From Rhizophagus irregularis (lineage: Eukaryota; Glomeromycota; Glomeromycetes; Glomerales; Glomeraceae), in the NCBI RefSeq assembly GCF_026210795.1, contig NC_089458.1, positions 2,992,001 through 3,056,000 on the forward strand: DNA of 64,000 bases, written 5' to 3'. A program made the translations under genes and the position numbers. Below the pieces are notes generated by a model. That model was not told where the DNA came from. It did no database searches and saw nothing but the letters and a program-made list of their open reading frames with translations. Positions 10,509-20,174 of this stretch are shown in pieces (positions within the stretch are counted from its first letter, which is position 1; each line of letters starts with the position of its first letter).

Positions 10509-12960
10509 TTAATTTATAACTATCAGTCTCTTGCAACTATCTTCATCCATTTCTTCATTAATATTCGATTCTATTTGAGTTTCTTCTAAGTGCAATCTCT
10601 GATTATATGATTTTGTTAATTCATCAATAGATTTATCTAAGTATTTATAGCAATGTTCACACTTTAAACCTAATACCCGAAAACATTCTTCATGATATGC
10701 ATATCCACATATCAAAACTTCATCCTCTTTGTTTGTTGAATTTCTGCAAAAGTTTTTATCACCAAACTTTTTCATATTTGGAGGTACAGGAGAATGGTAT
10801 CCAAGAGGTAAAGCACCTAAAGGAAAACTAGGAATTGATGTAAATTAATAATAAGGTTTTTTGTTTCTTTTTCCTCCATTTTTTTTCTACTTTTCCATTA
10901 TTTTTCCAGATCTCATCAAAAAATTTCAATAAAAAAAGAGCAGTTCTTTTAATCATTTCATCTAAATCTTTTTTTTTTATATGGATAGTTTCTTTTCGAC
11001 ACAAATGATGTAGCAAATAAATTCTCATTTCTGAAATTATCAATAAATAGAGCATCACATCTAAGGGATTTACTTGAAGAAACTTTGCTGTGGTATGTCT
11101 TCGTAAAAGACTGTGAAAATTTTCAATAACATACTCATCAAACATATTTAAATTATTTTTTAAGGTTTCGATGATGGGATGGTTGATTGATTGCCAATAA
11201 TACACATCAGACAAAAAGGAAGAATTTTATCGTAATTATATCTTTGGAATCTTCTCATCATACACCATAGACGAAATATTGTATCAACATATTCATCAAA
11301 TTTATTATTTCGAAAAAGAACCGTATAGATAGATATCCAGGGTTGCTGGAATAAGGTTATCAAGTAAATCAAAAAACGTTCTATATCCAATAATTTTTGT
11401 ATTGCCAAACCTTTCTACTATAATATTCTTTATAAGTTTCCATCCGGAACTTGCTAGATACATTGATAAATTAATTCTCCAAGGTTTTTGCTTGGCTGCA
11501 AGTTTTTTTTTAGCATCAAAAATTATTAAATAAAGCTGGTTAAAAAATGACCAAAAAACAAGAAAGAGTGATTCACGACTGTTAAGTGAAACATGGAATG
11601 GACCAAGAAAGGGAATTAGGTGTGCAATATTGTTTGATATTGATGCATTATTATCAGATTTTAAAACACCAACAATTGCTCTTCTAATAAATAATTGTCC
11701 ATGAAAATCTGCAGGAATAGGAATGATATACTGTTCTAAATAGGATTTTATTTCGGGTAGTCTTTAAAAAAAAAGTTATTGTGAGTAATTTATAATTATA
11801 AATAAGTTACATAATTACATACTCAATAAAAGACTGAATTGCTTCAACATAATTATTGGTATTTTTTAATGATAATTCTAGTAAGTCAACAAGTTTTGTC
11901 TGATCAAATTTTCGGCCATATCTCCCATAAGTCCGCATCATATGAATGTACAGTTAACGATTCCATTAATTCTCCTTCTCAATAGTTATTCCAATTAGAT
12001 TTAACCAAATTATAACTTTTGCCTAAAAGAAATAAGATGTGTGGACCAAAGTGCTGTCTTAATAATAAGTGCATCTACACCATTTGGATTATGTATAGGT
12101 AGATGGTTACAAGTATAATAGGGGATTGGTGATGCTTCGCTAGTATTAAATAATATAGTGGCCATATGTGATATTTGATCTTTAGATTTTACAGAAGGAA
12201 TTCGTATACTATTATACTATGCAAATTATGATAATCATCAATACAGCCTATTATAAGTTTATTATGCTAAATAAATTATATATAATAATTATTTTAGTAG
12301 CAATCAGTAGCATCTATACAAAAAAATAACTTACTTGTCTATGTATATATTTTTGAATGCTAAGCTGATGATTATTTGCAATATTTTCTAGTTTATTAGT
12401 TTGATATGTTAAAAAATTCCCATATTTGCAAAGTATTTATACAAGTTACTGATGCACTTGAATTAATTAAAAATAATCCAATTGCTGTTTTGGTACCACT
12501 AACTTATTTATTTCGCATTGCTGCAATTTGATAACAAAGCATTATTTTTTGCTTTAATAATAGTCATGTTTGTAAATTTTTGCTTTGGGAATTCATGGAT
12601 TGAAAAATCATATTAAAAAATCCTTTAATTTGTACATTATAATTCTCAATCAATTTTTCAAATTCCATCGCATTCCATACAGGCAAATTTTTTTCACAAA
12701 AATATCTATATAAAATATTTGTGATAATCTGTCCAATTTAATCTGAAAAAAACTTTCAATCCTAATTTAAATTAATCAATAATACTGTATTAAATAAAAA
12801 TTAGATCAATTTGGATTTAAGAAAAAGTAAAATTACCCAGTTCTTTTGCTTTTTCCATCTGATTTAATTGAAGTTCCAAGTCTTCTATTTAATATATAAG
12901 TTTATTATATGCTTTTTGAGTTTTTATAATAAAGAAACTCACTTTGTATCTTCTGGATAA
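10509..12960 (-). pseudogene. Broken multi-exon transposon-type gene with C-terminal Cys/His motif
   Basis: A long minus-strand coding signal is broken by stops and frameshifts. In order of reading: an N-terminal part with NAMEFEKLIENYNVQIKG (about 12650), then IMLCYQIAAMRNK followed by a TAA and VSGTKTAIGLFLINSSASV (about 12440-12560), HMATILFNTSEASPIPYYTC (about 12120-12180), a hydrophobic block with PFLGPFHVSLNSRESLF (about 11560-11640), EYVIENFHSLLRRHT (about 11100) and a C-terminal CGYAYHEECF...CEHCYKYL Cys/His motif (about 10640-10720). I recognise this layout as a multicopy family typical of Rhizophagus genomes. The conserved acidic residue in EYVIENFHSLLR could be the last acid of a DDE-type nuclease, but that is inference. 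Not functional as it stands. Confidence 0.6.
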
Positions 12961-15182
12961 TATGATAAATCTGAATTTTTTCTTTTGTTTCATGTTTTAG
13001 CTATTCTATTCTCAGTTATAAACAACAAAATTATTATAATGAAGCTAACACAATTGACCATTAAATTTAAGTTCAAAAGTAAGTTGTTGAATAGCAGGAC
13101 TTTTTACAGCTTTAGTAAATAAATTTTTTGTTCAGTTTTCTATATTTTTCTCCAGAAATTTGCTAATCATATATAGCATAAAAACCATTATTCTAATGAA
13201 ATTTTACCTTTACCATTACTATTAGGTAAAGTTTATACTGAAATGGAATCAGAAAAAGTTATTTAAGGATTATTATAGTAAAGACAAAGCTAATCTTTTC
13301 ATAAACTTTCAGGTATAATTATTTTGTGATATAAAATGACTTTATTATGCAACCTTTTTTTACATTTTAAAATAATATGTCAATATAATTGCTGATCATT
13401 TACAATTAATTACATAATACATATAATATCCAATAAAAATGATTTTTAACTATGTTCATTACACACTAGTGTGATTTACTATAAATAGTTGGGTCTAAAA
13501 ATTAAGTAATTTATAATGGTCTAACTTTTAAGTAATAATTATCATATTTCAACATCAGTAATTTTTTTGGGATGTAGATACTATGTGGATCCATAAGGAT
13601 TCCTTAAATTGTCTTGGAATCCTTAGGGATCCAGTAATTTATAGAATCCTTAAAAATCTTTAAAGATCCTTAAGGATTCTATAAATTACCAGATTCTTAA
13701 GGATTTCTGAAAAAAAGCCTTTAAGGAATCTTCACCATTATAACATTATTTTAAAATCAATATGAAATTCACATTTCTTTTTTTATTATAGATTTTTAAC
13801 GATATTTAACAATAAACATAAAAAAAAATCTCTCTGAATTTATATTTGATATATAAAAAGTTAGAAATGTTCACACTTTGGTGCAATAAGATGAAAACCC
13901 TATTTCTTTTTTGTTTAAAATTATTTAGTTATAAATGTATGTTTTAATTATAAGTTATAGACAACCTGGCATTCTTATATGTTTAATTAAATTAAATTAA
14001 TGTAAACTATATTTATTTGCAGTTTGAACTTCCTATATACTATAAGAAAGAACATTAGTAACATTCTACTAATACCCTAAATTTTCAATTTAGTCTAATT
14101 TCAACCCACTTTCCATGTCTAAAATCTGGAACTTCAGACATCCAAAACTGGTGTTCCAGACTTCTAATAAATACACGTCCTAAAAAATAAAAGAAAAAAT
14201 GGTTAATATTTATAAAAAAAACAAAGAAAATAGATTACATTCTTCCACTTCTAAATTTTAACCAACATACCTTCTACTATATTTTAAATCCGAAGTTTAC
14301 AAGTCCTAAAACTGTGTTTATGTCCCAATTAGTATTTTTTCTATAAAAAATTACTGCACTCCCTTGCCCCTAATTCCAACCATTATACTTTCCATAGTTC
14401 CATATTCAAAGCTAAGTGTCCAATAGCCTATGTTCCGTTCCTATAAAATAATAAGTAGTTAATAATTTAGTATGACTAACTATTTCTTTAAAAAAAACTA
14501 TATAAAATTGGTTCCTTACTGAGAACATAGTTCCAATAATTATTTATTTTAAAAACTTTACATTACTACAACTTCTTAACTATTTATTGAAGGAAAAGTA
14601 ATTTATATAAAAACGAGACTAAATAAATTACCAATTATATAGAATAAAACTTGGTTTATCATAAAAACCAAAAAAAAAATTTTTTTGATCTTAAAAAAAA
14701 AACCTAAATTATAAGTGCATTTATCCGTTACAAATTTAAAAAAAGTTTATCCTCTTTTTTAAAAGATCCGATTGCCAATCTTTTCTTTTTTGATAAACTT
14801 TATAAAAAAAAAGTAATAGAGTTTGAGTGTAAATAACTATCTACCTTCTCGTAGAATCTAAGCGAAACCGAAATATTTAGTCATTTGACTAAACCGAAAT
14901 AGTTTAGACATTTAAAATTAAAAGATGAAATGCCGAAATTCAATATTCCATAGTATTTCCATGGATTTTTTATAGATTTCCATGGATTTTTAATTATAAT
15001 AATTACTTATAAAAAAAAAAATAATAGATTTATATTAAAATATAATACTTTTTAAAGGAATTTATAAAACTGTTTTATGTATAATATAATTTAATATATT
15101 TTTATAATAAAATTATAATTTTATATAATTAAAATTTAAACTTAAAAAATATTACTATATAGTTTAGTCAATGATGAAACCG
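12961..15182. other. Gene-free AT-rich region
   Basis: No supportable coding sequence. It contains the hairpin element listed at 13580-13735, a GAACATTAGTAACATTC motif at 14050-14066, and two copies of ATTTCCATGGATTTTT near 14955-14990. Confidence 0.5.
13580..13735. repeat. Foldback (MITE-like) hairpin built on AAGGATTC repeats
   Basis: A perfect 19-base inverted repeat, TAATTTATAGAATCCTTAA at 13635-13653 and its reverse complement at 13670-13688, is the core. The similarity continues outward imperfectly on both sides (ATTCCTTAAA near 13590 and its complement near 13720). The sequence is made almost entirely of AAGGATYC/GATCCTT variants. No target duplication was recognised. Confidence 0.6.
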
Positions 15183-15183
15183 A

Positions 15184-15512
15184 AACTACCGTATATCGCG
15201 GCCATAAGTACCCCCTCCCCATGCATAGATCCCCCTTGAAAAATTTCATAAAATTGTATAAGTACGGGGGATATTTTACAATTATCTCGTGATCTAGTGA
15301 TCAGATTTGAGCCATCTTTTTTTGTTTGATAGGCTATCATTGAAATTTCTTGAAATAAAAAAAGTTATTAGTGAAATTGGCAGTAGATCGTGAAATATTT
15401 GCAAAAAAACGGAATTTTTAGACTTTGTTTAGTACCCGGGGGTACAGGGTCAAACCCCCGATTTTTGCAAGATACCCGGGGTACTGTGGCCCGCTATATA
15501 TATACGGTAGTT
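15184..15512. mobile_element. Short TIR element, ends AACTACCGTATAT
   Basis: The outer 13 bases AACTACCGTATAT (15184-15196) are inverted at 15500-15512. Similarity extends inward to GCGGCC...AGTACCCC on both sides. The GC-rich subterminal blocks (GTACCCGGGG) contrast with the AT-rich surroundings. The inside has the motif GATCTAGTGATCAGATTT at 15291-15308 that recurs in other elements here. There is no ORF. If the true ends are CCGTATAT, TA dinucleotides flank both sides; no longer target duplication is evident. Confidence 0.65.
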
Positions 15513-15983
15513 GGTGACAAAACCGAAATTTTTGGCAAAAAGAGTTTAGCCAGGTATCACTAACCTTCTCCCTCAATACCGACATTTTCATAGTACACTC
15601 TGATAAAGTAATAACACTTTTTGTTTGCTATAATACCTTTTTGGCTTTTTAGATTTTAAAACTCATAATTACCATTCAAACCAATAAATAAAACCTAAAT
15701 AACAAAAAAAATTAGTTACTAAATAATAAAAAAAATATAAAAAATAGCGAAATAAATTTAAACTAGAAAGACTTATCATAACTCTATAAGCCACTACTAA
15801 AGTCTAAATCCAGGCAGCTGAAACCTAAATAATAAAAAAAAATAAAATTAAACGAAAACAAAAAATAAAAAGTGAAATTGGTAATAAAACGAATTAATAT
15901 ACCTTTTCTAGAGTTTTATTTACATTTTAATATAGAATCATTAGTAATGTTCATTTTCCATTTTTGTAGGTATCAGCTTTGAA
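15513..15983. other. Gene-free region between two TIR elements
   Basis: A-rich sequence with no ORF. It holds one copy of the near-palindrome GAATCATTAGTAATGTTC at 15935-15952. Confidence 0.5.
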
Positions 15984-16508
15984 CACAGGTCAAAAAGTGA
16001 AAAATCAGGTACCAATCGGTCACCAATTAAGTAGCTGATTGGTGACTGATTGGTGACCGATTGGTGCCTGATTGGCATTTTCGCCAAATACCGTCACCAA
16101 TTAGGCAGTTTGCTAACTTTTGATCCAGTGATCAGAAAAGGATGAAATATAGCTCATTGGAATCGCCTCAGCAAGATGAATCTAATGGTAATAAAATCGC
16201 ATTTCTAGGATTAATACTTGATGAGAAATTAAGTAAAATATAAAAATAAAAATGTATCATTTATATTTTATTTAATTTTTTATTAACTATTAACCCTAGA
16301 GATGCCATTAGATTCGTCTTGTTGAGACGATTCCAATGAGCTATATTTCATTCTTTTCTGATCACTGGATCAAAAGTTAGCAAACTGCCTGATTGGTGAT
16401 GGTATTTGGCAAAAATGCCATTAAAGACCAATCGGTTACCAATCAGGTACCTGATTGGTGACCGATTGGTGACCGATTGATGCCTGATTTTTCACTTTTT
16501 GACCTGTG
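15984..16508. mobile_element. Long-inverted-repeat element, ends CACAGGTCAAAAAGTG
   Basis: About 525 bases whose two halves are largely inverted copies of each other. CACAGGTCAAAAAGTG starts at 15984 and its complement ends at 16508. Inside each arm are repeated CCAATCGGTCACC/GGTGACCGATTGG blocks, a GATCCAGTGATCAG box (16122-16135; complement at 16359-16372), and the ATTGGAATCG...TCTAATGG block that also occurs in the element at 47742. Both flanks begin with GAA, which could be a 3-base target duplication or chance. No ORF; non-autonomous. Confidence 0.75.
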
Positions 16509-17099
16509 GAATTTTCATTGGAATAAAGACAGATACATACATACTGGCAAGGATTTTTGTATAGAACGTTACTAACGTTCATTCTTTTTCTAGGTTATTT
16601 CTTTTTGTTTTTTTTCTATAACTGAAATGTATCTCTTGGATCTTATATTGAGATATTGCTCAAAGATGTAAAAAGTAAATAAATTTACCTTTTAAGAACA
16701 TTTACTAGCGTTCTTTTCAGGAATTCCTGCCTTTGATTTCAATATAACTCCGTAAATATTTGGCCAAAGACTTTTTCGTCTCCCTTTATTTAAACCAAAA
16801 TAACATACTATAAACTGTAAACATAAAAATTAAATAAAAACAAATACAAATACAAATACAAATACAAATACAAAAATAAAAACAAAAACAAAAATAAAAA
16901 CAAAAACAAAAATAAAAACAAAAACAAAAATAAAAACAAAAATAAAAATAAAAACAAAAACAAAAACAAAAATAAAAACAAAAATAAAAATAAAAATAAA
17001 AATAAAAATAAAAATAAAAATAAAAACAAAAATAAAAACAAAAATATTAATAAAATAAAATTAATAATAAAATATATGTCTAAAATTATAAATATAATT
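16509..17099. other. Gene-free region with hexamer-like microsatellite
   Basis: Apart from the A-rich repeat listed separately, it has two near-palindromic sites, GAACGTTACTAACGTTC (16564-16580) and GAACATTTACTAGCGTTC (16696-16713). Confidence 0.5.
16831..17045. repeat. Low-complexity (AAAAAC/AAAAAT/AAATAC)n array
   Basis: About 215 bases made only of A-runs broken every sixth base by C or T. It begins with AAATAC units and changes to mixed AAAAAC and AAAAAT units. The open frame on the minus strand encodes only a Phe-Leu-Tyr polymer and is not a gene. Confidence 0.9.
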
Positions 17100-17706
17100 G
17101 AGAACAGAATAAAAAATATTATTTTGGAACTATCAATCCAGTAATTTTTTGTTTATGTATAATGTAATCTTATCAACTTTCTTTTTTATTGGAATCTAAT
17201 CCTCATATATGTATTTCCTTACAAAGGTATCTATTGATTTTTTTACCAAAAAGACTGACTTTTGTAATCGATCTATTTTTTCTGTTTGTAAATCTTTAAC
17301 TTTATTTGAAAGTTTATTTGAAAGTTTATTTAAATTGTCCTTTACTTTGAATTCTGAAAGTTGATTTAAATTGTCCTTTCACTTAGATTCTGAAGTAATT
17401 TTATCTGTTCAAGAAATGCTTCTTCTTTTTTTTCATAAAATAACTTGTTCACATCTTGGTTTTCATATTAATTCTTTAAATACTAAAATAAATCGAATTA
17501 AAATATTAGCCATGAGTGTTTATACCTCAGCAAGAGATATCTTAAAGTCTTTTTGTAATTTTATTGTTAAAAAGGTTTTAACTTTCACTTCTAATGCCAA
17601 CTGTTGAAACTTTTGAAATTTTTCTGATTTTACTATAACTCCTAATATGTTTTGTAATACTTTTCTAATAAAATCTTTACCTTAACCTCTAATTTGTTTT
17701 TGTTTA

Positions 17707-18545
17707 AAACATATTAAACATGGGGCCCGAAACCTCTGAGAGGATTTCCGAAAGTTTCGGGTTTCGGAATATACGAATCGAAACCTCACCCGAAACCCTA
17801 AACAAGTTCCGAAACCCTAAATAAATCCCGAAACCCGAAACTAATTTCAGTTATCTCGAAACTAATCCCGATATCCAGAAACTCGTTGATTGGATAATCA
17901 CGTGGCAATTTAAATAATTAATAGATCGATATTCAATATATCGTGTTTGATAACCATCTTTACTTTTTACATTCAAGCCTTTCTGTCTCACATTAATTCA
18001 CCTCCCGATATGCTTTTTCTTTTAATTTTATTAATTTTCATTCTTCTTTTAATATAGATATCACTTCCCTAGTATAGTTTCTACCCCTTACTATGTTATG
18101 GACTAGCAGGCCATGCCTTCTCGTCTTCGGGAATAACTGAAAAGGTGGGCGGCTTCTAAGTGGGAGTTTCATACAATTATATATTTTGATTAGTATTCAT
18201 ATTTTATTATGTAATGTCTTAAATCTCTTGTATGACAGTCTATCTATAACATAAAAATAAAAAATAAAAATAAAAATGTTTGGACTTAATTGAGAAGTCT
18301 TTTTAATAAAATGTCAGATAGTAATTCAATATTGTTATAATTTTAGTTATTTTAATAAAAATTAATTAAGTAAATTAATAGGTTTCGGTTATATTTCGGT
18401 ATATAAAAGTTTCGGGAATTTCGGGTCAGTTTCGGGTTTTGAGTTTCGGGAAAAAAACACCCATCCCGAAACTAAGTTTCGGTATATACCGAAACCTAAA
18501 GGGTTTCGGGAGGTTTCAGTTTCGGGCCCCATGTTTAAAACATAT
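17707..18545. mobile_element. hAT-like non-autonomous TIR element (17715-18537) with 8-base target duplication
   Basis: Perfect 19-base terminal inverted repeats TAAACATGGGGCCCGAAAC at 17715-17733 and 18519-18537. They are flanked by the exact 8-base direct repeat AAACATAT at 17707-17714 and 18538-18545. Inside are many CCGAAACC/GGTTTCGG repeats next to both ends, and no ORF. The 8-base duplication and TIRs point to a hAT-type transposase, by family knowledge. It sits within the LINE remnant. Confidence 0.87.
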
Positions 18546-19018
18546 AATTATAGATTCTTTTATTGTAATCTCTAATATTTTTTCCCAAGCCACCTCATAT
18601 GCCTGACATTTAAATAAATGATTCTAATTTTCCTTCTTATTACATTTCATAATAAATTTCATTTCTTTGTAGAGTCTTGGTTTTTTTATTGCTAAAATAG
18701 ATTCTAAAGGGAAATAATTTTGCTATAAAAGTATCGTATGCTAATGTAGTGAAATCCCTTGCAATAATGAAAAATAAGCCAAGTAACTTTTCAGTCTATC
18801 TGATTAACATCTTTATAACATAATTCCTGATTATTTTTTAATAATAACCATTCAGTGGCTTCACCTATAGCTAATATTTTCAAAATAAATCTTCTAATAT
18901 TGATTTCAATAGGATTATCTATAAAAACAGGAAAATAAGATAATATATTATTAATAAAATCTACATTATTCCTAAATAAATTGTTTTCACATTGGCCTTT
19001 CTTTGCTAATTTATCAGC

Positions 19019-19331
19019 TATATCATAGGACCCCGGATATCTCCAAAACAGGTCATAAGTCACACTTTCGGCAGATTGGCCCATTTTTCAGGGGCTCAAA
19101 AAATCGTTTTTTGTAAATATCTCGGCATCCAGTGGTCCAATTTTGATGAACTTTTTTTTAAATTGTAGAGCTAAATGAGGGCTACAAAATAAAAAAAAGT
19201 TCATTAAAATTGAATTACTGGATGCTGAGATATTTACAAAAAACGATTTTTTGAGTTTCAGCAAAAAGGGGTGTTTTTGGCCAAAAGTCCATTATGACCT
19301 TTATATTAGATATCCGGGGTCCTTATATCAT
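19019..19331. mobile_element. hAT-like MITE (19027-19323) inside the LINE RNase H, 8-base target duplication
   Basis: A 297-base element with perfect 16-base TIRs AGGACCCCGGATATCT. Exact duplications TATATCAT lie at 19019-19026 and 19324-19331. Removing the element and one duplication restores the RNase H reading GND followed by IADKLAKKG on the minus strand, so this is an unambiguous insertion. Inside lies a second, long imperfect inverted repeat (CGTTTTTTGTAAATATCTCGGCATCCAGT and its partner), giving a strong hairpin. Confidence 0.93.
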
Positions 19332-19644
19332 TACCTATTATGCCACTATGACCTTTTATTTTAACCAGCTTTAAATTTATATTTGCTTTTCTGATCAACA
19401 TAATTATTTTAATAATGATTAAGTTATTAGTCTTTTTAAGTCATATTCTAGTTGTTAAATTAAAAGCTAAATTAATTGAATTTATAGCACCTAAGCTGTC
19501 TATATAAATAGTTACATTGGAATTTTCTGGTGCTGTCAACAATGCTAAGAAAATAGCTACTATTTCTGCTCTGGTTGATGATGGCTATATAAGCAATTTT
19601 TAAAGATTCATTATTATAAAAGACAATATTATTAGTGCAGAATT

Positions 19645-20174
19645 ATTAAAAGAAAAACTAAAAGAGTTACATATTTAAAGAACTTGATAATATATTTTTA
19701 TTGGTATTATGGAATCATTACCATAAAAAACTTTTTAATGAAAATGAAAAATTGTATTAATAATATTTACATCCTTATAAATAAAAAAATAAGCAGAGTT
19801 TAAAGAGTATACTAGAAATTAGCTGATTTAAAAGAGGGTAAGAGGAGGACTCTGAACAATACTAATACAACTCATATTTGAGTTTATATAAAGTTTATAT
19901 TAAAATTTTTCAAAAGTTGCATATTACAACGTATTTTCAAAATTTTGTTATTCTACATACCAGGACCCCGAACAATATATATATAGGTCAGATGAAAATT
20001 TCAAAATTTACTAAGATCAATAAGCAAATTATTTTCATTCTGCTAAGCAAACTCAAATTGTAACATTAAAATTTTTTGCACTACTAAGCAATTTATTTTA
20101 TGACTTTGTAAAATTAAAAAAAATTTCTTGCTAATTTTAATTATTTATATTATTACTTTATTGATAAATTGACA
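19645..20174. other. Gene-free region between LINE remnant and transposase pseudogene
   Basis: No supportable gene. A GGACCCCG sequence near 19961 resembles the end of the MITE at 19027 but lacks a partner. Confidence 0.45.

Larger units (their letters stand above)
17270..19610 (-). pseudogene. Decayed LINE (non-LTR retrotransposon) 3' part with RNase H, carrying two nested TIR elements
   Basis: Minus-strand sequence encodes pieces of an RNase H domain: STRAEIVAIFLALLTAP then VTIYIDSLGAINSIN (about 19470-19600), KLVKIKGHSGIIGND (about 19330-19380), and ADKLAKKG (about 19000-19015). A LINE-type tail with EMKFIMKCNKKEN...HLFKCQAYE follows (about 18570-18680). Further coding-like sequence with Lys-rich helices continues to about 17270. 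Frames contain stops, so it is dead. The GND/IADKLAKKG junction is split by the element at 19027-19323, and the tail by the element at 17715-18537. No reverse transcriptase domain is visible upstream. Confidence 0.7.

Noticed and set aside
16808-17041. 77-codon minus-strand open frame of Phe/Leu/Tyr
   Set aside because: It is the translation of an AAAAAC/AAAAAT repeat; low complexity, not a gene.
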